Source: Strigamia acuminata (lineage: Eukaryota > Arthropoda > Chilopoda > Geophilomorpha > Linotaeniidae). Taken from it: 64,000 nt of DNA. Shown here piece after piece: positions 34,901 to 44,904 of the stretch. The stretch lies in NCBI GenBank assembly GCA_949358305.1, contig OX442315.1:14720427-14784426 (forward strand), written 5' to 3'. The notes beneath the pieces were generated by a model, which did not search any database, was not told where the DNA came from, and worked only from the letters and a program-made list of their open reading frames with translations. How positions within the stretch are numbered: the first letter of the stretch is position 1; each line of letters begins with the position of its first letter. The position numbers were made by a program, and so were the translations under genes.

Positions 34901-35707
34901 TCATGTCAATTTTCACTTACCTGATGGCTGACATTTCTTAACTGAACCATTCATATAGAGATTCATCACTTCAAACCACTTGGAAGACACATTATTCCCA
35001 GTATTATTATTTGTCAGATATGAATGCATTTTCAAATGCATGTTTTCAATCGTATTATGAAATGCACTATTTAATGTACAAATAATAAATGCGTATTTAA
35101 TTCCACGATTGTAAATTTTGAAATGCATGAAAAACAATACGGCAGGTCCTCCAATTTACAAACTTTCAGAGATATGAATTACAAATTTGTGACAATGCCT
35201 AACTTAGTTTACGTGTCTGGAAACCCACGCTCTTATTGTCGTCTAATGTTGTTTAATATAAACCTTTATAAATTGAAAATTGAAAAAAAACTAAGAAAAA
35301 TAAAATAAAAAATGTTTTATTTAATTAGAGTGAACAATTTTTCCACATTGTACAAAACAAGTTCTCGGAACCGTACTCGTTCGTAAGCTGAGGATCTCCT
35401 GCATATTGTAAAATATAGTTTTAAACCATGTAGGGGTGAAGGACCTTATAGTGGCCCTGTCAAGACAGTGAAGCCAACTTTTCTGCTGATATCTTTTGGA
35501 CAAACATGAGTGTTTCGCATTCTCAAACTTTGTATTGCAGCAGGTCCTAGGTAACATTTATGTAAAATGGTTCGGATTCTCCGAGATTAAATGGGGTTTT
35601 TCAAGTTTATAATAAACCACAAACTCACAATAAAGAATTTAAATCATTGAATAAAAATAACAACATATAAAATTTTATAATTAAGCTTATATCATTACCA
35701 TTACTAC

Positions 35708-35784
35708 CTTGATTGCTTTCACAGTCTTCGCTGTCCAAACCAGGTATGCAGTCACAGCCATACACATGAGATCCAATTACATAC
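35708..35784 (-). CDS. Exon: C-terminal half of an EGF repeat
   Basis: Acceptor ATTTGTAG is followed by one base and then YVIGSHVYGCDCIPGLDSED, with a final Cys-Glu-Ser-Asn-Gln. The CxCxxGxxxxxC pattern is the second half of an EGF-like domain; Cys 1-3 must come from an upstream exon I did not find. The donor is either CAAG|GTAGTA at 35707 (used here) or ATG|GTAATG at 35698; both leave phase 1, so both fit the next exon. The copia insertion begins only 175 bp upstream of this exon, so the intron before it now contains at least 18 kb of retrotransposon. Confidence 0.65.
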
Positions 35785-35959
35785 CTACAAATAGAAAAAT
35801 ATATCATCAATAAATAAATTAATAATAAAAAAAAATATCAAATGCAGTAATTTTAGTATTTTTTTATAGTTTAATCCAAATAATTTGATTTTAAAATTGC
35901 ACATACTAAATTCAATCATTTTAAATACATTTTCATTTCCAGTCTGTGAGTTTAGATCT

Positions 35960-36109
35960 TGTGAGTGTACGTGTGTGCGTAGAAAATGTAGGAAGAAGAA
36001 AGCTTTTTCAACAAGAAAACTGATGAGATGTATATTCAATACAAGTAACACAATAATACAGAACATGCGCGCAGTGCGCGTTACCAAGCAACTTAAACTA
36101 TGATAACAT
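35960..36109 (-). repeat. Copia 3' LTR, outer part (interrupted)
   Basis: The first 150 bases in plus-strand order of the 162-bp LTR, ending in the ACAT that became the nested element's target duplication. The remaining 12 bases are at 50106-50117. It is identical to the copy at 54070, which implies recent arrival. Confidence 0.92.
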
Positions 36110-36689
36110 TGTGACGGTTACACTGTCAAACACTTTGTTAATATAGGACGAACATTTCACCGATAGATGGCGCTGGTACGTTTTAGCGGTAATTTCAAAT
36201 TTCGACAATTTTTGAGTGAATAAAATATAAATTACTATTTATATTTTATTCCACTGCGACTTTAGACACTTTTAAATACTTTTGGATGTTTAAATATTAG
36301 TTGATTTATTTGTCACATAATTCTATTGAATTATGTGCAAACTCTACACCTGGTGAAGTCACCCCCCATCACCCACTGTGAGTTGGACTCCTTTTGGATT
36401 ATAGTCAAAGGGACTTAATCCAAAATGTGTCCTGCGTATCCAGTTCCTGTAGTGGACCTAGTAGAAGACTATGTCCTGAGTATCCACTTCCTATGATCTG
36501 GGATTGGATGGATTTGACTGCCCAGTGATCCCATTGGATCACTGAACAGCTATTCTCCTCACCGAGTATATATCCCCCTGCAAAACGGATATAGCTCGCT
36601 CTTGTTCTGTTTTTGTTTGATACTGATATTACTTGAGCACATATTATACTTCTCTGCGTTCCGACAATCCGTTGTAGAAATACTTTGTA

Positions 36690-36970
36690 TTTAGTGTAAG
36701 TATCTAGAGTGGGTAGAAGACTCACAGACACACTGCCCGCCTCTTCATGCCAACATTCCGTTGTAGAAATGTTGTAACTAGAGTGAGTAATTCACAGACA
36801 CATTTAAGTGTAGTATCTAGAGTGGGGTACAACCCACAGACGCACTCCCTCCAGCTTCATGCCAACATTCCGTTGTAGAGTGCAGAATCTAGAGTGGAGT
36901 AAAATTCACAGACGCATTGGTAATGTAGAATCTAGAGTGGAGTATTTATATTTCACAGACGCATTATCAG
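36690..36970 (+). repeat. LTR sub-repeat array
   Basis: About five copies of (A)TCTAGAGTGG followed by CACAGAC(A/G)CA, some with CATGCCAACATTCCGTTGTA between. The gag-only element's LTR has two. The array repeats at 49092-49372 in the other LTR. Copy-number change here explains part of the LTR length difference. Confidence 0.75.
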
Positions 36971-37137
36971 AGTAATCGACGCGGAGTAATTTCCCGGTTA
37001 CTCTCCCGCCAGCCAGGACCGAGTGGAGTAATTTCCCGGCGATGGATAACCTTTCCTGCGAGATATTTCGATTCAATTCGTTATTGGTTTGACGGAACCT
37101 TTAAGTCTAACTTAGATGTTGATTGCACTCGGGGCAA

Positions 37138-37158
37138 AAAATAGCTCGGCGCTATTTT
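37138..37158 (+). other. Conserved LTR hairpin
   Basis: AAAATAGC-TCGGC-GCTATTTT, identical to the hairpin at 12371-12391 in the related LTR. Confidence 0.6.
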
Positions 37159-37701
37159 AATATATTTTACTTATTTTCATAGTTTTAGTTAAGTTTGTGA
37201 CTCTAAAATATCATGATTAATTCCATAGAATTAATATGAATATTTATTCTCACATTGTTACATCTCGCGGTAATTATTGATTACAACAATTATCTGCGAC
37301 GCGATGTGTGTGACGATACAGAAAAGTCAACCGCACCTCTCGGATATAACCCACCCAGCCTAACCATTTACACGCCTTTTAGAACCAAACCCCGGACCAT
37401 TTAGAAGCCAAAGCCATTCATAGATGACATCTTTTACGTCACAGCAATAAGACCGTTACAAATTCTTATTGCATGACTGAAGCCTTCAAATGATATTATT
37501 TCAGGGCTTTTGCCAAATAACTGTATAGTTTAACTTATCGTCATTTTAGCCACTTGTAGGCATAGTATTTATATAAGGTTCAAACCGGAATAAATGTTAT
37601 ATGTTTTGAGAAAACATCAGGTTTGCATATTTTACATTTTCACACGGATAGTTCACACTTTAGTTTAGCAATTGCTATCTCCAGAAGGTAATCGTCACAC
37701 G

Positions 37702-37719
37702 TGGAGGTTCTACCGAGAT
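37702..37719 (+). other. Primer binding site, tRNA-Gln type
   Basis: TGGAGGTTCTACCGAGAT begins two bases after the LTR, identical to that of the gag-only element. Confidence 0.75.
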
Positions 37720-38578
37720 AGGTTGCATTTTATCGAAGTGAACTCTGTGATCAAAGTGTAAATTGAAAAAATGAATTTTCTTGATTATTTTATATAGATA
37801 TTATAATTAGAAAATTTCCGATTTTTCTCTATAAATTTACTGTGAAATATCCATTTGCTTTCAAAAAATTCTCATTATCTTTTGGAAATATCTGAATTCG
37901 AATTTTTGGATTATTTTGAAAAAAACTCATTATAATTCCGAATCTCTTACGAAAAATCTATTATGATTTTATTGAGTTTCCCAGAATATTCAGCTATATT
38001 CTGGAAAATTTCGAAACCTTGAATTTTGATCAAAAAACGAATTTGACTAGAAATCCTGCTGACTGAAAAATAAAAAGTTAAAGTATTTTATTTTGCTGGT
38101 TAAAAACTTGACCCAGTTTCTATTGTTCTGTTTTCAATGTTTTTGATTATTATTTTAATCTTTAACAAAGTAAAGAATGTGACAAAGAGAACCACTCACG
38201 ATGCAGCTCGGAGTAGGTCATCCAGATGTGACATTGTTGAGAATTTCGGATTAGAAATTATCAGGAATTTTTCAACATCGCCAATCACAGCAGACTGTCT
38301 TGACAAAGGAGATTTTCCGGAAGCTAGTTTGACAACCAATATTCAGCCACACTTGCTTTTCGACAGTGCGACCATCCAGTTGTGCCTTTGTGACCAGTGC
38401 CCGTTTGGACCATTCTTGACCACGCAACAGGACAGTTTTTCCCGAAGCCACTTCAGTTTTAGCAGCTAAGGTTGTATTTTTTCAAATTATTTCTTAGTTT
38501 AATATTAAGCGTGTTACATTTACGCTAGTTCAGTTAAAGTTTATTTTTTCTTGTTGTACGTGTATTTCTTTGAGTATT
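37720..38578 (+). other. Untranslated leader of 14-kb element
   Basis: Roughly 860 bp, AT-rich, related to the leader of the gag-only element (same AATTTTTGGATTATTTTGA phrases). A frame of 110 codons (38137-38469) shows no domain and is not called. A splice donor for the third ORF could lie here or at the gag start, but none stands out. Confidence 0.55.
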
Positions 38579-40627
38579 ATGGCCCGTAGACCTGTAAGAG
38601 TTCGTGGAACACGAGGAAATCGTGGAGCACGACGACGTGGTGGTATGTGTGAAACACCAAGAGGAATTGTGGAGTCTGATCTAGAAAGCCAGGGGGAAGA
38701 AAATGTTCCTAGAGACGTTTCCAACCCAGGTAGTTCTCGAACGGATCCACTATCAGTCCCACATGATTTAGAAGTTTACTGTCGCCATTACCAATTGGAA
38801 GTGACGCAGTTTTCCTCTTTGTGTGAAGCTCAACAATACACGGCGAATAATCATCACGAGAGAAATCGTGTAATTACTCCCGATGTAGTTGTAACCAACG
38901 AACCAAGTGTTTCTGTAGATCGAACTGGCCCTCGTTCGCCGGCCACATATCGCTACCAGCAATTGCCTGGATGGCGAATGAATGTTGCTCGTGACGACAA
39001 TGGGCAGTTAAATTCTTCACTATCTGTTCAACCTTTGATTCAGTTACCAACTAGTTCTTGGCGATTGAATTCGGCCGAAAGAATGGGAAATTCCGGACAA
39101 GGAAATATTTCTGCGCCAATTTCCCGAAATTTACCAAGTGCGACGGCTGTAAATAATATTTTACCCGCTCCCACTGGGAATTTGAATGATTCTTTCAGAG
39201 TTCCACAGCCTCGAACTAATCTGTCGGTCCAACCAAGGGGGAGAAATGAAAATTATCAAAATTTTCAATCTCACACCCAATCTGATGGAGATTTTAGGAA
39301 TTATAGAAATTCCCGCTCTCAAGGTGGACGAGCTCCGCCGAGAAATCAACGATTTCCCGGAGCTCCTGGTGACCCTCGTGACTCCGATCCTAACTCGAGT
39401 AGTGACGAATCTCACGCTGGTGGAGGGGGAAATTATAACAATAATTTCCACCGACGTAATAATTCTCGTTCTCCTCCGCCACCTGATAGACGCCAAAATT
39501 TTCGAGAAGAACCAAATCCGCCACTCAGAGACCAAGAAAGTCGGTCTACACCCAATTCGAACTCTGCTTCTAATTTGTCAGACGAAAACGTAAAACAAAT
39601 TATTCAGGGTTTAGTTGGTCAAATTCGAAGCCCGAGTAATCCCAGTCAGAATTTTGGAAAAGGAATCGAGATTCCTATTTTTGACGGGAAACAGACAGAG
39701 GTTGCGCGATTCCTTGAAATCGTCAAAGCTGTCGCACTCGGGAAAGGCATCCCTTTAGACGACATGGTACACACTGCTGTACCTGGACGACTATTAGGCC
39801 ATGCACAACGTTGGTTCCATAAGCAACGCCATACTTTTAACAGTTGGCGAACTTTCGAAGCCTCTTTTCTCGATTGTTTCGACCTCGTTCCACTTACAAG
39901 AGAAAGGCGACTTCTTAATGTAAAACAACGAGCCGACGAATCACTTTATAGTTTTCTTCTGCGTTATACGCAAGAACAAGGTGAAGTGCCGCCAGGTGAT
40001 AAAACTGGACGTGCGCAATTATTCGACAATCTAACTCAAGAAAGTTTCACGGCGTTATGTACACAAGGAATGTATGGTAACTTTACAGTAGATGACATTC
40101 TACAATATGTAGGAGCAAATCGCTCTAAGTTTGAAAGTTCTCAACTTGCAGCCAAATTGGAGTACGATAATCGAGAGAATCATCCTACTCCCAAACTTCA
40201 CGAAAAATCTAAGATTTTTCCATCCAAAACCTCACTACGTTTAACGCAAACACAAGATGAAGTTGAAGATGAAGACGAGTCGGAAAATGACGACTCAACT
40301 GACGATGGTTCAATGGAGCGATTATTTGCCGCCCAGTATGAAAAAACTACTGGAAAATGCTTTTTCTGTCACGAGCCTGGACATTTTAAAAGAGAATGTC
40401 CCGCTCTTGCCAAAAAATTAGCAGGGAAATCAGACTCGTTAAATACAAATAAAAGATTTAACCACTCTGCTCCCAACCCCGAGTTTAAACGACCCAAACA
40501 AAATTGGGTTACGTCAGAAACTTTAGACTCCAAATTTACTGACTTCCAGAAAAACATGGTTGACCTGTTAATTAAGCATTTACCAGCAGCCACTGAGTCA
40601 GTCACTCCCGATGAGACAAAAAACTGA
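38579..40627 (+). CDS. gag: Gag polyprotein of 14-kb element
   Basis: 682 codons from the ATG at 38579 (MARRPVR), matching the start of the related gag at 14030. Arg/Gly-rich N terminus; disordered Asn/Ser/Pro-rich region; capsid-like helices around residues 360-530 with GHAQRWFHKQRHTFNSWR; acidic DEDESENDDSTDD stretch; single CCHC knuckle CFFCHEPGHFKREC near residue 594; then about 75 more residues than the knuckle needs. The last codons overlap the frameshift heptamer and the stop follows at once. Gag forms the particle and the knuckle binds genomic RNA. Element 1's gag ends about 38 codons earlier. Confidence 0.92.
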   Translation: MARRPVRVRGTRGNRGARRRGGMCETPRGIVESDLESQGEENVPRDVSNPGSSRTDPLSVPHDLEVYCRHYQLEVTQFSSLCEAQQYTANNHHERNRVITPDVVVTNEPSVSVDRTGPRSPATYRYQQLPGWRMNVARDDNGQLNSSLSVQPLIQLPTSSWRLNSAERMGNSGQGNISAPISRNLPSATAVNNILPAPTGNLNDSFRVPQPRTNLSVQPRGRNENYQNFQSHTQSDGDFRNYRNSRSQGGRAPPRNQRFPGAPGDPRDSDPNSSSDESHAGGGGNYNNNFHRRNNSRSPPPPDRRQNFREEPNPPLRDQESRSTPNSNSASNLSDENVKQIIQGLVGQIRSPSNPSQNFGKGIEIPIFDGKQTEVARFLEIVKAVALGKGIPLDDMVHTAVPGRLLGHAQRWFHKQRHTFNSWRTFEASFLDCFDLVPLTRERRLLNVKQRADESLYSFLLRYTQEQGEVPPGDKTGRAQLFDNLTQESFTALCTQGMYGNFTVDDILQYVGANRSKFESSQLAAKLEYDNRENHPTPKLHEKSKIFPSKTSLRLTQTQDEVEDEDESENDDSTDDGSMERLFAAQYEKTTGKCFFCHEPGHFKRECPALAKKLAGKSDSLNTNKRFNHSAPNPEFKRPKQNWVTSETLDSKFTDFQKNMVDLLIKHLPAATESVTPDETKN

Positions 40628-40658
40628 TTCAGGGGGTTGTTCAAGTTGCCCAACCCCC
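40618..40658 (+). promoter_or_regulatory. -1 ribosomal frameshift signal between gag and pol
   Basis: Heptamer A-AAA-AAC at 40618-40624 is in the gag frame and is followed directly by the gag TGA. After seven bases comes a perfect stem: GGGGGTTG (40632-40639) pairs with CAACCCCC (40651-40658) around an 11-base loop. The pol frame is -1 relative to gag and open from 40615. Slippery site, spacer length and stem all fit the classic retroviral -1 frameshift design. Pseudoknot pairing was not worked out. Confidence 0.9.
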
Positions 40659-43600
40659 GCCTAACGAGTTGTTTCCTCTCTCGGAATTTTCAAATGATTT
40701 ATTTTTTCATAAAAAAGAAATTAAAATAAGACATAAGCCTAGTCATCTCACAGTACCTTATGTCGATGATTCGAAGAATAAACCACCATCGTTGGTCATT
40801 TCTTACGAAGCAGTGCCTGTCTGTCGGAAAGCTAGTAGTTCCACTGGTGGTGTCGATGAGAATTTAAAAATCATGACAGACCAACTAGAAAATTTGAGTA
40901 TTTTCAGTGGAAGTTGGAATGCGCCAAAGAAACCGCTTGTACCCAAAGTTTTCAAGTTAAGGAAAATTCTTAAACTTGAAAAATGGAACAAGAAAGAACG
41001 AAAAATATTTCTTGGCAAACTTTGCAATAGCAAATTAATTAATGGTGGCAAAGATGATCCGCGTATGAATGTCCAAATTGGAGGTTTAGATTACAACGCA
41101 CTAATGGACTCTGGAGCCACCCAATGTTTTATTGGAGTACAACTCCTTTCAAACACAGAAATTCCGGTGGAATTCATACAAGAATGTCCCCGCGGAATGC
41201 GTGTCTGCGCGGTCGGAATAGATCACCGACCTATCGGTCAAGTTTGTCTTTGTGTCAAATGGGCCGATAAAAGGAGAGTTACACCTATGACCTTCATAAT
41301 TCTACACAAGAATGTATGTGGGTTGATTTTGGGTCACAATTTTATGCGTAGAACGGGGATAAACCCTAATCCTCGACGGGCTGTGTTCACCTGTGATGAC
41401 ATGCCCGGATGGACAGCGCCATACGAGACCACTGAACTTAACTGTTGTTTAGCAAGCATTAGGACTTTGGGTCTCCAAGGTGAAGGAACTCCCACTTCAC
41501 CTGATTGGGCAGAAAAACTCGTCGAAGGCTGCAACAGCTCGGCGGAAGAAAAACGGTTACTCGTAAACGTTCTTTTGCAATTAAAAAACGTATTTCGAGA
41601 TCAATTGGGCTGTACGAAGGTGGCCAAGCACAGCATCAAGTTTAAACCTGGTGCTACTTGGAAACACCAGCCATATAGAATGTACAATCCAGCCAAGAAG
41701 GCCATTATGACGGAATTGGTCGAGGAGTTAGAGGCTGATGGGTTAATCGAACCTGCCACTGGCCCTTATATAAGTCACCCCGTCATAGTGGCTAAACCCG
41801 GCGGGAAGTATCGATTATGTATCGACTACCGCTGGTTGAATGCGATCACAGAAGTTGATGCAATTCAAATGCCAAGTATTGACCTATTAATTCACCATAC
41901 TAATCAGGCCAATTACTTTACATCCATTGATTTAACTAAAGGTTATCATCAAATGGAAATGGAGGAGGAGGATAAGAGCAAAACTGCTTTTTACACCCCA
42001 AAAGGCAAATTTCAATTCAAAAGGTTGCCATTTGGTCTTTGTAATGCACCTAGCTCTTTTCAACACCTCATGACTACCGTATTGGGTGACTCTTTATATA
42101 AACACGCTCTGGTCTACTTAGACGATATAATTATTTTTTCCGACACATGGGAAAATCATTTATTACATATTAAAGACGTACTTGAGAAGTTAGATGCCGC
42201 AAATCTAACTATCAATAAAGACAAGTCAAAATTTGGTCGAACATCATTACGATTTTTAGGCCATTTAATTTCCGAGGGATCTCTTCTTCCAGACCCGGAC
42301 AAAGTCTCGGCTGTAAGGAATTTTCCCAAACCGACTTGTTCTAAAGACATTCAAAGATTTGTAGGACTTGCGAATTTTTTCCGAAAATTCATTCCTAACA
42401 TCGCAAATATTGCTCGTCCATTGACCAATATTATGCATGATCAAGCAAAGTTTGTGTGGGATGATCCACAAACAACTGCATTCGAAACTATCAAAGATAT
42501 TTTGTGTGACAAGGACCAAGCCCTTCTCCACATGCCAGATATGAATAAGCCTTTTGTCATTTTGACAGATGCTTCTCATTCAGGTTTAGGTGCAGTACTC
42601 TGTCAAGACGTAGAATTATTCTGTGAAAAGAAACAGAAATTAATTATGGTCCCAAAAGCAGTCGCGTACGCCAGTCGAGTGTTACACGGGGCCGAAGTAA
42701 GGTATTCTACGCCGGAATTGGAGTGTTTGGCCGTTGTATGGGCAATCGAAAGATTTCGCCCTTATATTGAATACACGACTTTCACTCTCGAGTCCGATGC
42801 TAAGGCCCTTAGCTGGTTGATGAGTACGCCGGAACCATCGGGAAGGTTTGGTCGTTGGGCCGTCAAAATACAATGTGGCGCGTTTAAAATTATTTTTAGA
42901 CGCGGTGCAATGAACCAAGTAGCGGACGCATTATCACGCGCTCCACTGTCTGCACTAGACACTCCGGATTATGATTATATCGAACCAGAGGAGATCACCC
43001 ATTTCTATCCAACTTGGAATGGAAACAGGTGTGCATCTTTACAAGTGACGGAGACTGAGCGCAAACATTTTCTCACAAATGTTGGCCTTAGTTTGGATTT
43101 TTTCTCAGAATCATATAATCCAGTTAGATTTCATGATTCTGGAGAAAAGGGGGAGGAAGAAGGATGTACGAGAGAAAATTGCAGACATATAGATGTCCAC
43201 AATTGTAATCACGAAAATGTACACACTGCGCTAACAGATATCCTAAAAGTAGTTCCGCCGACGCGAGACGAAATTATCGAAGCGCAGCTTAAAGATCCAG
43301 CATGTAGTAAAATCCTTGTTTACCTAAAAGGAGACGAAAAATTAAAAAATCGTATCACGGATAAACATTGGTTAAATGCGATTCGTGGCTACACTCTCGA
43401 CGAACCGGAAGAAAATAAAGGTGTTATGCTAATTTATTTTGCTCCGACCGATGAGGAGGAGTTAAACGACTCCGGCAACGGGTTTAAGGCGGTAATTCCA
43501 CGCTCTCTTGTGAGACGTGCATTATTCGCATGCCATGGCCACCCACTTACAGGACACGCTGGCATGAGTAAAACCCTAGATAGAGCAAAGAAGATGTATT

Positions 43601-44904
43601 TCTGGCCTAGAATGAGCAAAGACACTCGAAACTACGTTCGCAGTTGCACTCATTGCCAACAATACAAACCTAGTCAACACCAAAAGCATCGGGCAAGCTA
43701 TACACCCCACAACATGACCAACCCATGGGAGACAATAAGCATTGACCTGATGGGACCAAAGCCAGCTGGTCGTTCACAATTAAAATGGATTTTAGTAATC
43801 ATTGATAATTGTACAAAATGGATTGAAGTCTTCCCACTAGCAACTGCATCAAGTGAATGCATTGTTAATAAGATGAGCGAAGTTTTCCACCGTTGGGGAT
43901 ATCCAAAAAAGATAATCTCCGACAACGGCAAACAATTCGTGTCAACAATATTTAATGATTTTTGTCGAAAAAATCACGTAGATATTGCTCACATTAGCCC
44001 ATATCACGCTGCCGCTAATATTACAGAGCGGGCTAACAGGACTTTAAAAATGATGTTAGCTTTATACTCAGACATTCACTCTCACTGGCCAAAATATTTA
44101 AATTCTTTTGCCTTTGCGATGCGCACCGCTAAGTCCGAGGCAACAAATTGTTCTCCGATGATTCTTAATACAGGAAGAATCGTTCCTTTGCCATTTGACC
44201 CGCGTATTACTAAACACGCCATCAAATTCGACAAAGAGAACCCCGAAGCTTATGTCTATAGTATTTTAGACGTAATTAGACGTGCACACAGCGAAATGCA
44301 TCGGAAAATTCAATCGAATTACGAAAAGCATGATCGACTACATAAAGACAAATATTATATTTGTCAATTTGCCAAAGGAGATCTCGTGTGGAAAGCCACA
44401 CATATTTTATCAAATAAAGATAAAGGGATTTCGGCAGGATTCGCTGAGAAACGTGATGGACCTTGGGAAATTACGGCTATTCTCGGCGGAGGTTCCTACA
44501 CGCTACGGAAGCTCTCCGACAATTCAAAAGCAAAAGCGATCAACATACAGGATTTAATGCCTTATATCCCAAGTTACCCGATTGAGGAATGGACATTAGA
44601 TCAGAAAGTCGGTACCAACGAGTCACACCCGACTCCAGATTGGATGGCAGGTCAGGTTATTAATTCTTCAGAATTAATAAATGAACCTGTGTCCATAGAA
44701 ACAGGGGATTTAGTTGAAGAGAAAGAGGAGGAAACTTCTCAGATTTCTTCTAAAGAGGACGAAACTCCTCAAAATCCGTCTAAAAAGAGGAAAAGATTTC
44801 CATCTCCCGTTCGACAGTCTAAACGTAGACCCAAGCCGAACACAAAATACGTGACCGATTTTGTACAACTCATAAATTGTTTAACACAAGTCAAGTTGGG
44901 TTAG
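40624..44904 (+). CDS. pol: Pol polyprotein (protease, RT, RNase H, integrase)
   Basis: About 1426 codons in the -1 frame from the shift site to TAG at 44902. Positions below count from 40669. Protease: ALMDSGATQCFIG near 146. Reverse transcriptase: LCIDYRWLNAI near 385 and active site YLDD near 483. RNase H: TDASHSGLGAVL near 633, ELECLAVVWAIERF and ESDAKALSW. Integrase: His/Cys zinc-binding region GHPLTGHAGM...CTHCQQ near 953-998, then catalytic SIDLMG, SDNGKQF and the Glu in ITERANRTLK near 1119. The C terminus is basic (KKRKRF, SKRRPKP). Gene order is Ty3/gypsy. No inactivating break is visible. Made as a Gag-Pol fusion by frameshifting and acting in cytoplasmic particles, with the integrase going to the nucleus. 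Confidence 0.95.
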   Translation: MIQGVVQVAQPPPNELFPLSEFSNDLFFHKKEIKIRHKPSHLTVPYVDDSKNKPPSLVISYEAVPVCRKASSSTGGVDENLKIMTDQLENLSIFSGSWNAPKKPLVPKVFKLRKILKLEKWNKKERKIFLGKLCNSKLINGGKDDPRMNVQIGGLDYNALMDSGATQCFIGVQLLSNTEIPVEFIQECPRGMRVCAVGIDHRPIGQVCLCVKWADKRRVTPMTFIILHKNVCGLILGHNFMRRTGINPNPRRAVFTCDDMPGWTAPYETTELNCCLASIRTLGLQGEGTPTSPDWAEKLVEGCNSSAEEKRLLVNVLLQLKNVFRDQLGCTKVAKHSIKFKPGATWKHQPYRMYNPAKKAIMTELVEELEADGLIEPATGPYISHPVIVAKPGGKYRLCIDYRWLNAITEVDAIQMPSIDLLIHHTNQANYFTSIDLTKGYHQMEMEEEDKSKTAFYTPKGKFQFKRLPFGLCNAPSSFQHLMTTVLGDSLYKHALVYLDDIIIFSDTWENHLLHIKDVLEKLDAANLTINKDKSKFGRTSLRFLGHLISEGSLLPDPDKVSAVRNFPKPTCSKDIQRFVGLANFFRKFIPNIANIARPLTNIMHDQAKFVWDDPQTTAFETIKDILCDKDQALLHMPDMNKPFVILTDASHSGLGAVLCQDVELFCEKKQKLIMVPKAVAYASRVLHGAEVRYSTPELECLAVVWAIERFRPYIEYTTFTLESDAKALSWLMSTPEPSGRFGRWAVKIQCGAFKIIFRRGAMNQVADALSRAPLSALDTPDYDYIEPEEITHFYPTWNGNRCASLQVTETERKHFLTNVGLSLDFFSESYNPVRFHDSGEKGEEEGCTRENCRHIDVHNCNHENVHTALTDILKVVPPTRDEIIEAQLKDPACSKILVYLKGDEKLKNRITDKHWLNAIRGYTLDEPEENKGVMLIYFAPTDEEELNDSGNGFKAVIPRSLVRRALFACHGHPLTGHAGMSKTLDRAKKMYFWPRMSKDTRNYVRSCTHCQQYKPSQHQKHRASYTPHNMTNPWETISIDLMGPKPAGRSQLKWILVIIDNCTKWIEVFPLATASSECIVNKMSEVFHRWGYPKKIISDNGKQFVSTIFNDFCRKNHVDIAHISPYHAAANITERANRTLKMMLALYSDIHSHWPKYLNSFAFAMRTAKSEATNCSPMILNTGRIVPLPFDPRITKHAIKFDKENPEAYVYSILDVIRRAHSEMHRKIQSNYEKHDRLHKDKYYICQFAKGDLVWKATHILSNKDKGISAGFAEKRDGPWEITAILGGGSYTLRKLSDNSKAKAINIQDLMPYIPSYPIEEWTLDQKVGTNESHPTPDWMAGQVINSSELINEPVSIETGDLVEEKEEETSQISSKEDETPQNPSKKRKRFPSPVRQSKRRPKPNTKYVTDFVQLINCLTQVKLG

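Larger units (their letters stand above)
30805..35707 (-). other. Intron between the two EGF exons
   Basis: 4.9 kb, phase 1. It holds a hairpin-repeat copy (31440), the ATCCAAGT repeat (31612), foldback copy 3 (31874), a hAT-like element (33966) and another hairpin-repeat copy (34809). A possible extra exon ending at 34921 was considered and not accepted. Confidence 0.5.
2494..35784 (-). other. Partial adhesion-GPCR-like ectodomain gene (10 exons in window)
   Basis: Ten minus-strand exons (35784-35708, 30804-30685, 27046-26934, 24075-24017, 18506-18361, 18292-18053, 9589-9230, 5381-5176, 2980-2723, 2596-2494) join with matching codon phases at every junction from the second exon on, and no in-frame stop. 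Translated in order they give half an EGF repeat, an EGF repeat, a SEA domain, two Ig domains, a HormR domain and a GAIN-like helical segment. This is the extracellular layout of adhesion GPCRs; SEA plus Ig recalls the ADGRF5 (GPR116) group and Ig plus HormR recalls ADGRA. I know no human member with exactly this set. All introns are GT-AG except one GC-AG. The signal peptide, first EGF half, GPS cleavage site and seven-helix region are not seen here, so receptor identity is inferred from architecture. Confidence 0.8.
36110..37699 (+). repeat. 5' LTR of 14-kb element
   Basis: 1590 bp, TGTGACGG to ATCGTCACA. Related along its length to the 1543-bp LTR of the gag-only element but clearly diverged. 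It carries an expanded sub-repeat array at about 36690-36970. Confidence 0.92.

Noticed and set aside
34921-35000. Possible extra host exon ending SVKKCQPS before CAG|GTAAGTG on the minus strand
   Set aside because: The donor is strong and phase 1, but no acceptor with a pyrimidine tract gives a phase-1 start, and the residues fit no domain. It may be a real alternative exon, but evidence is too thin.
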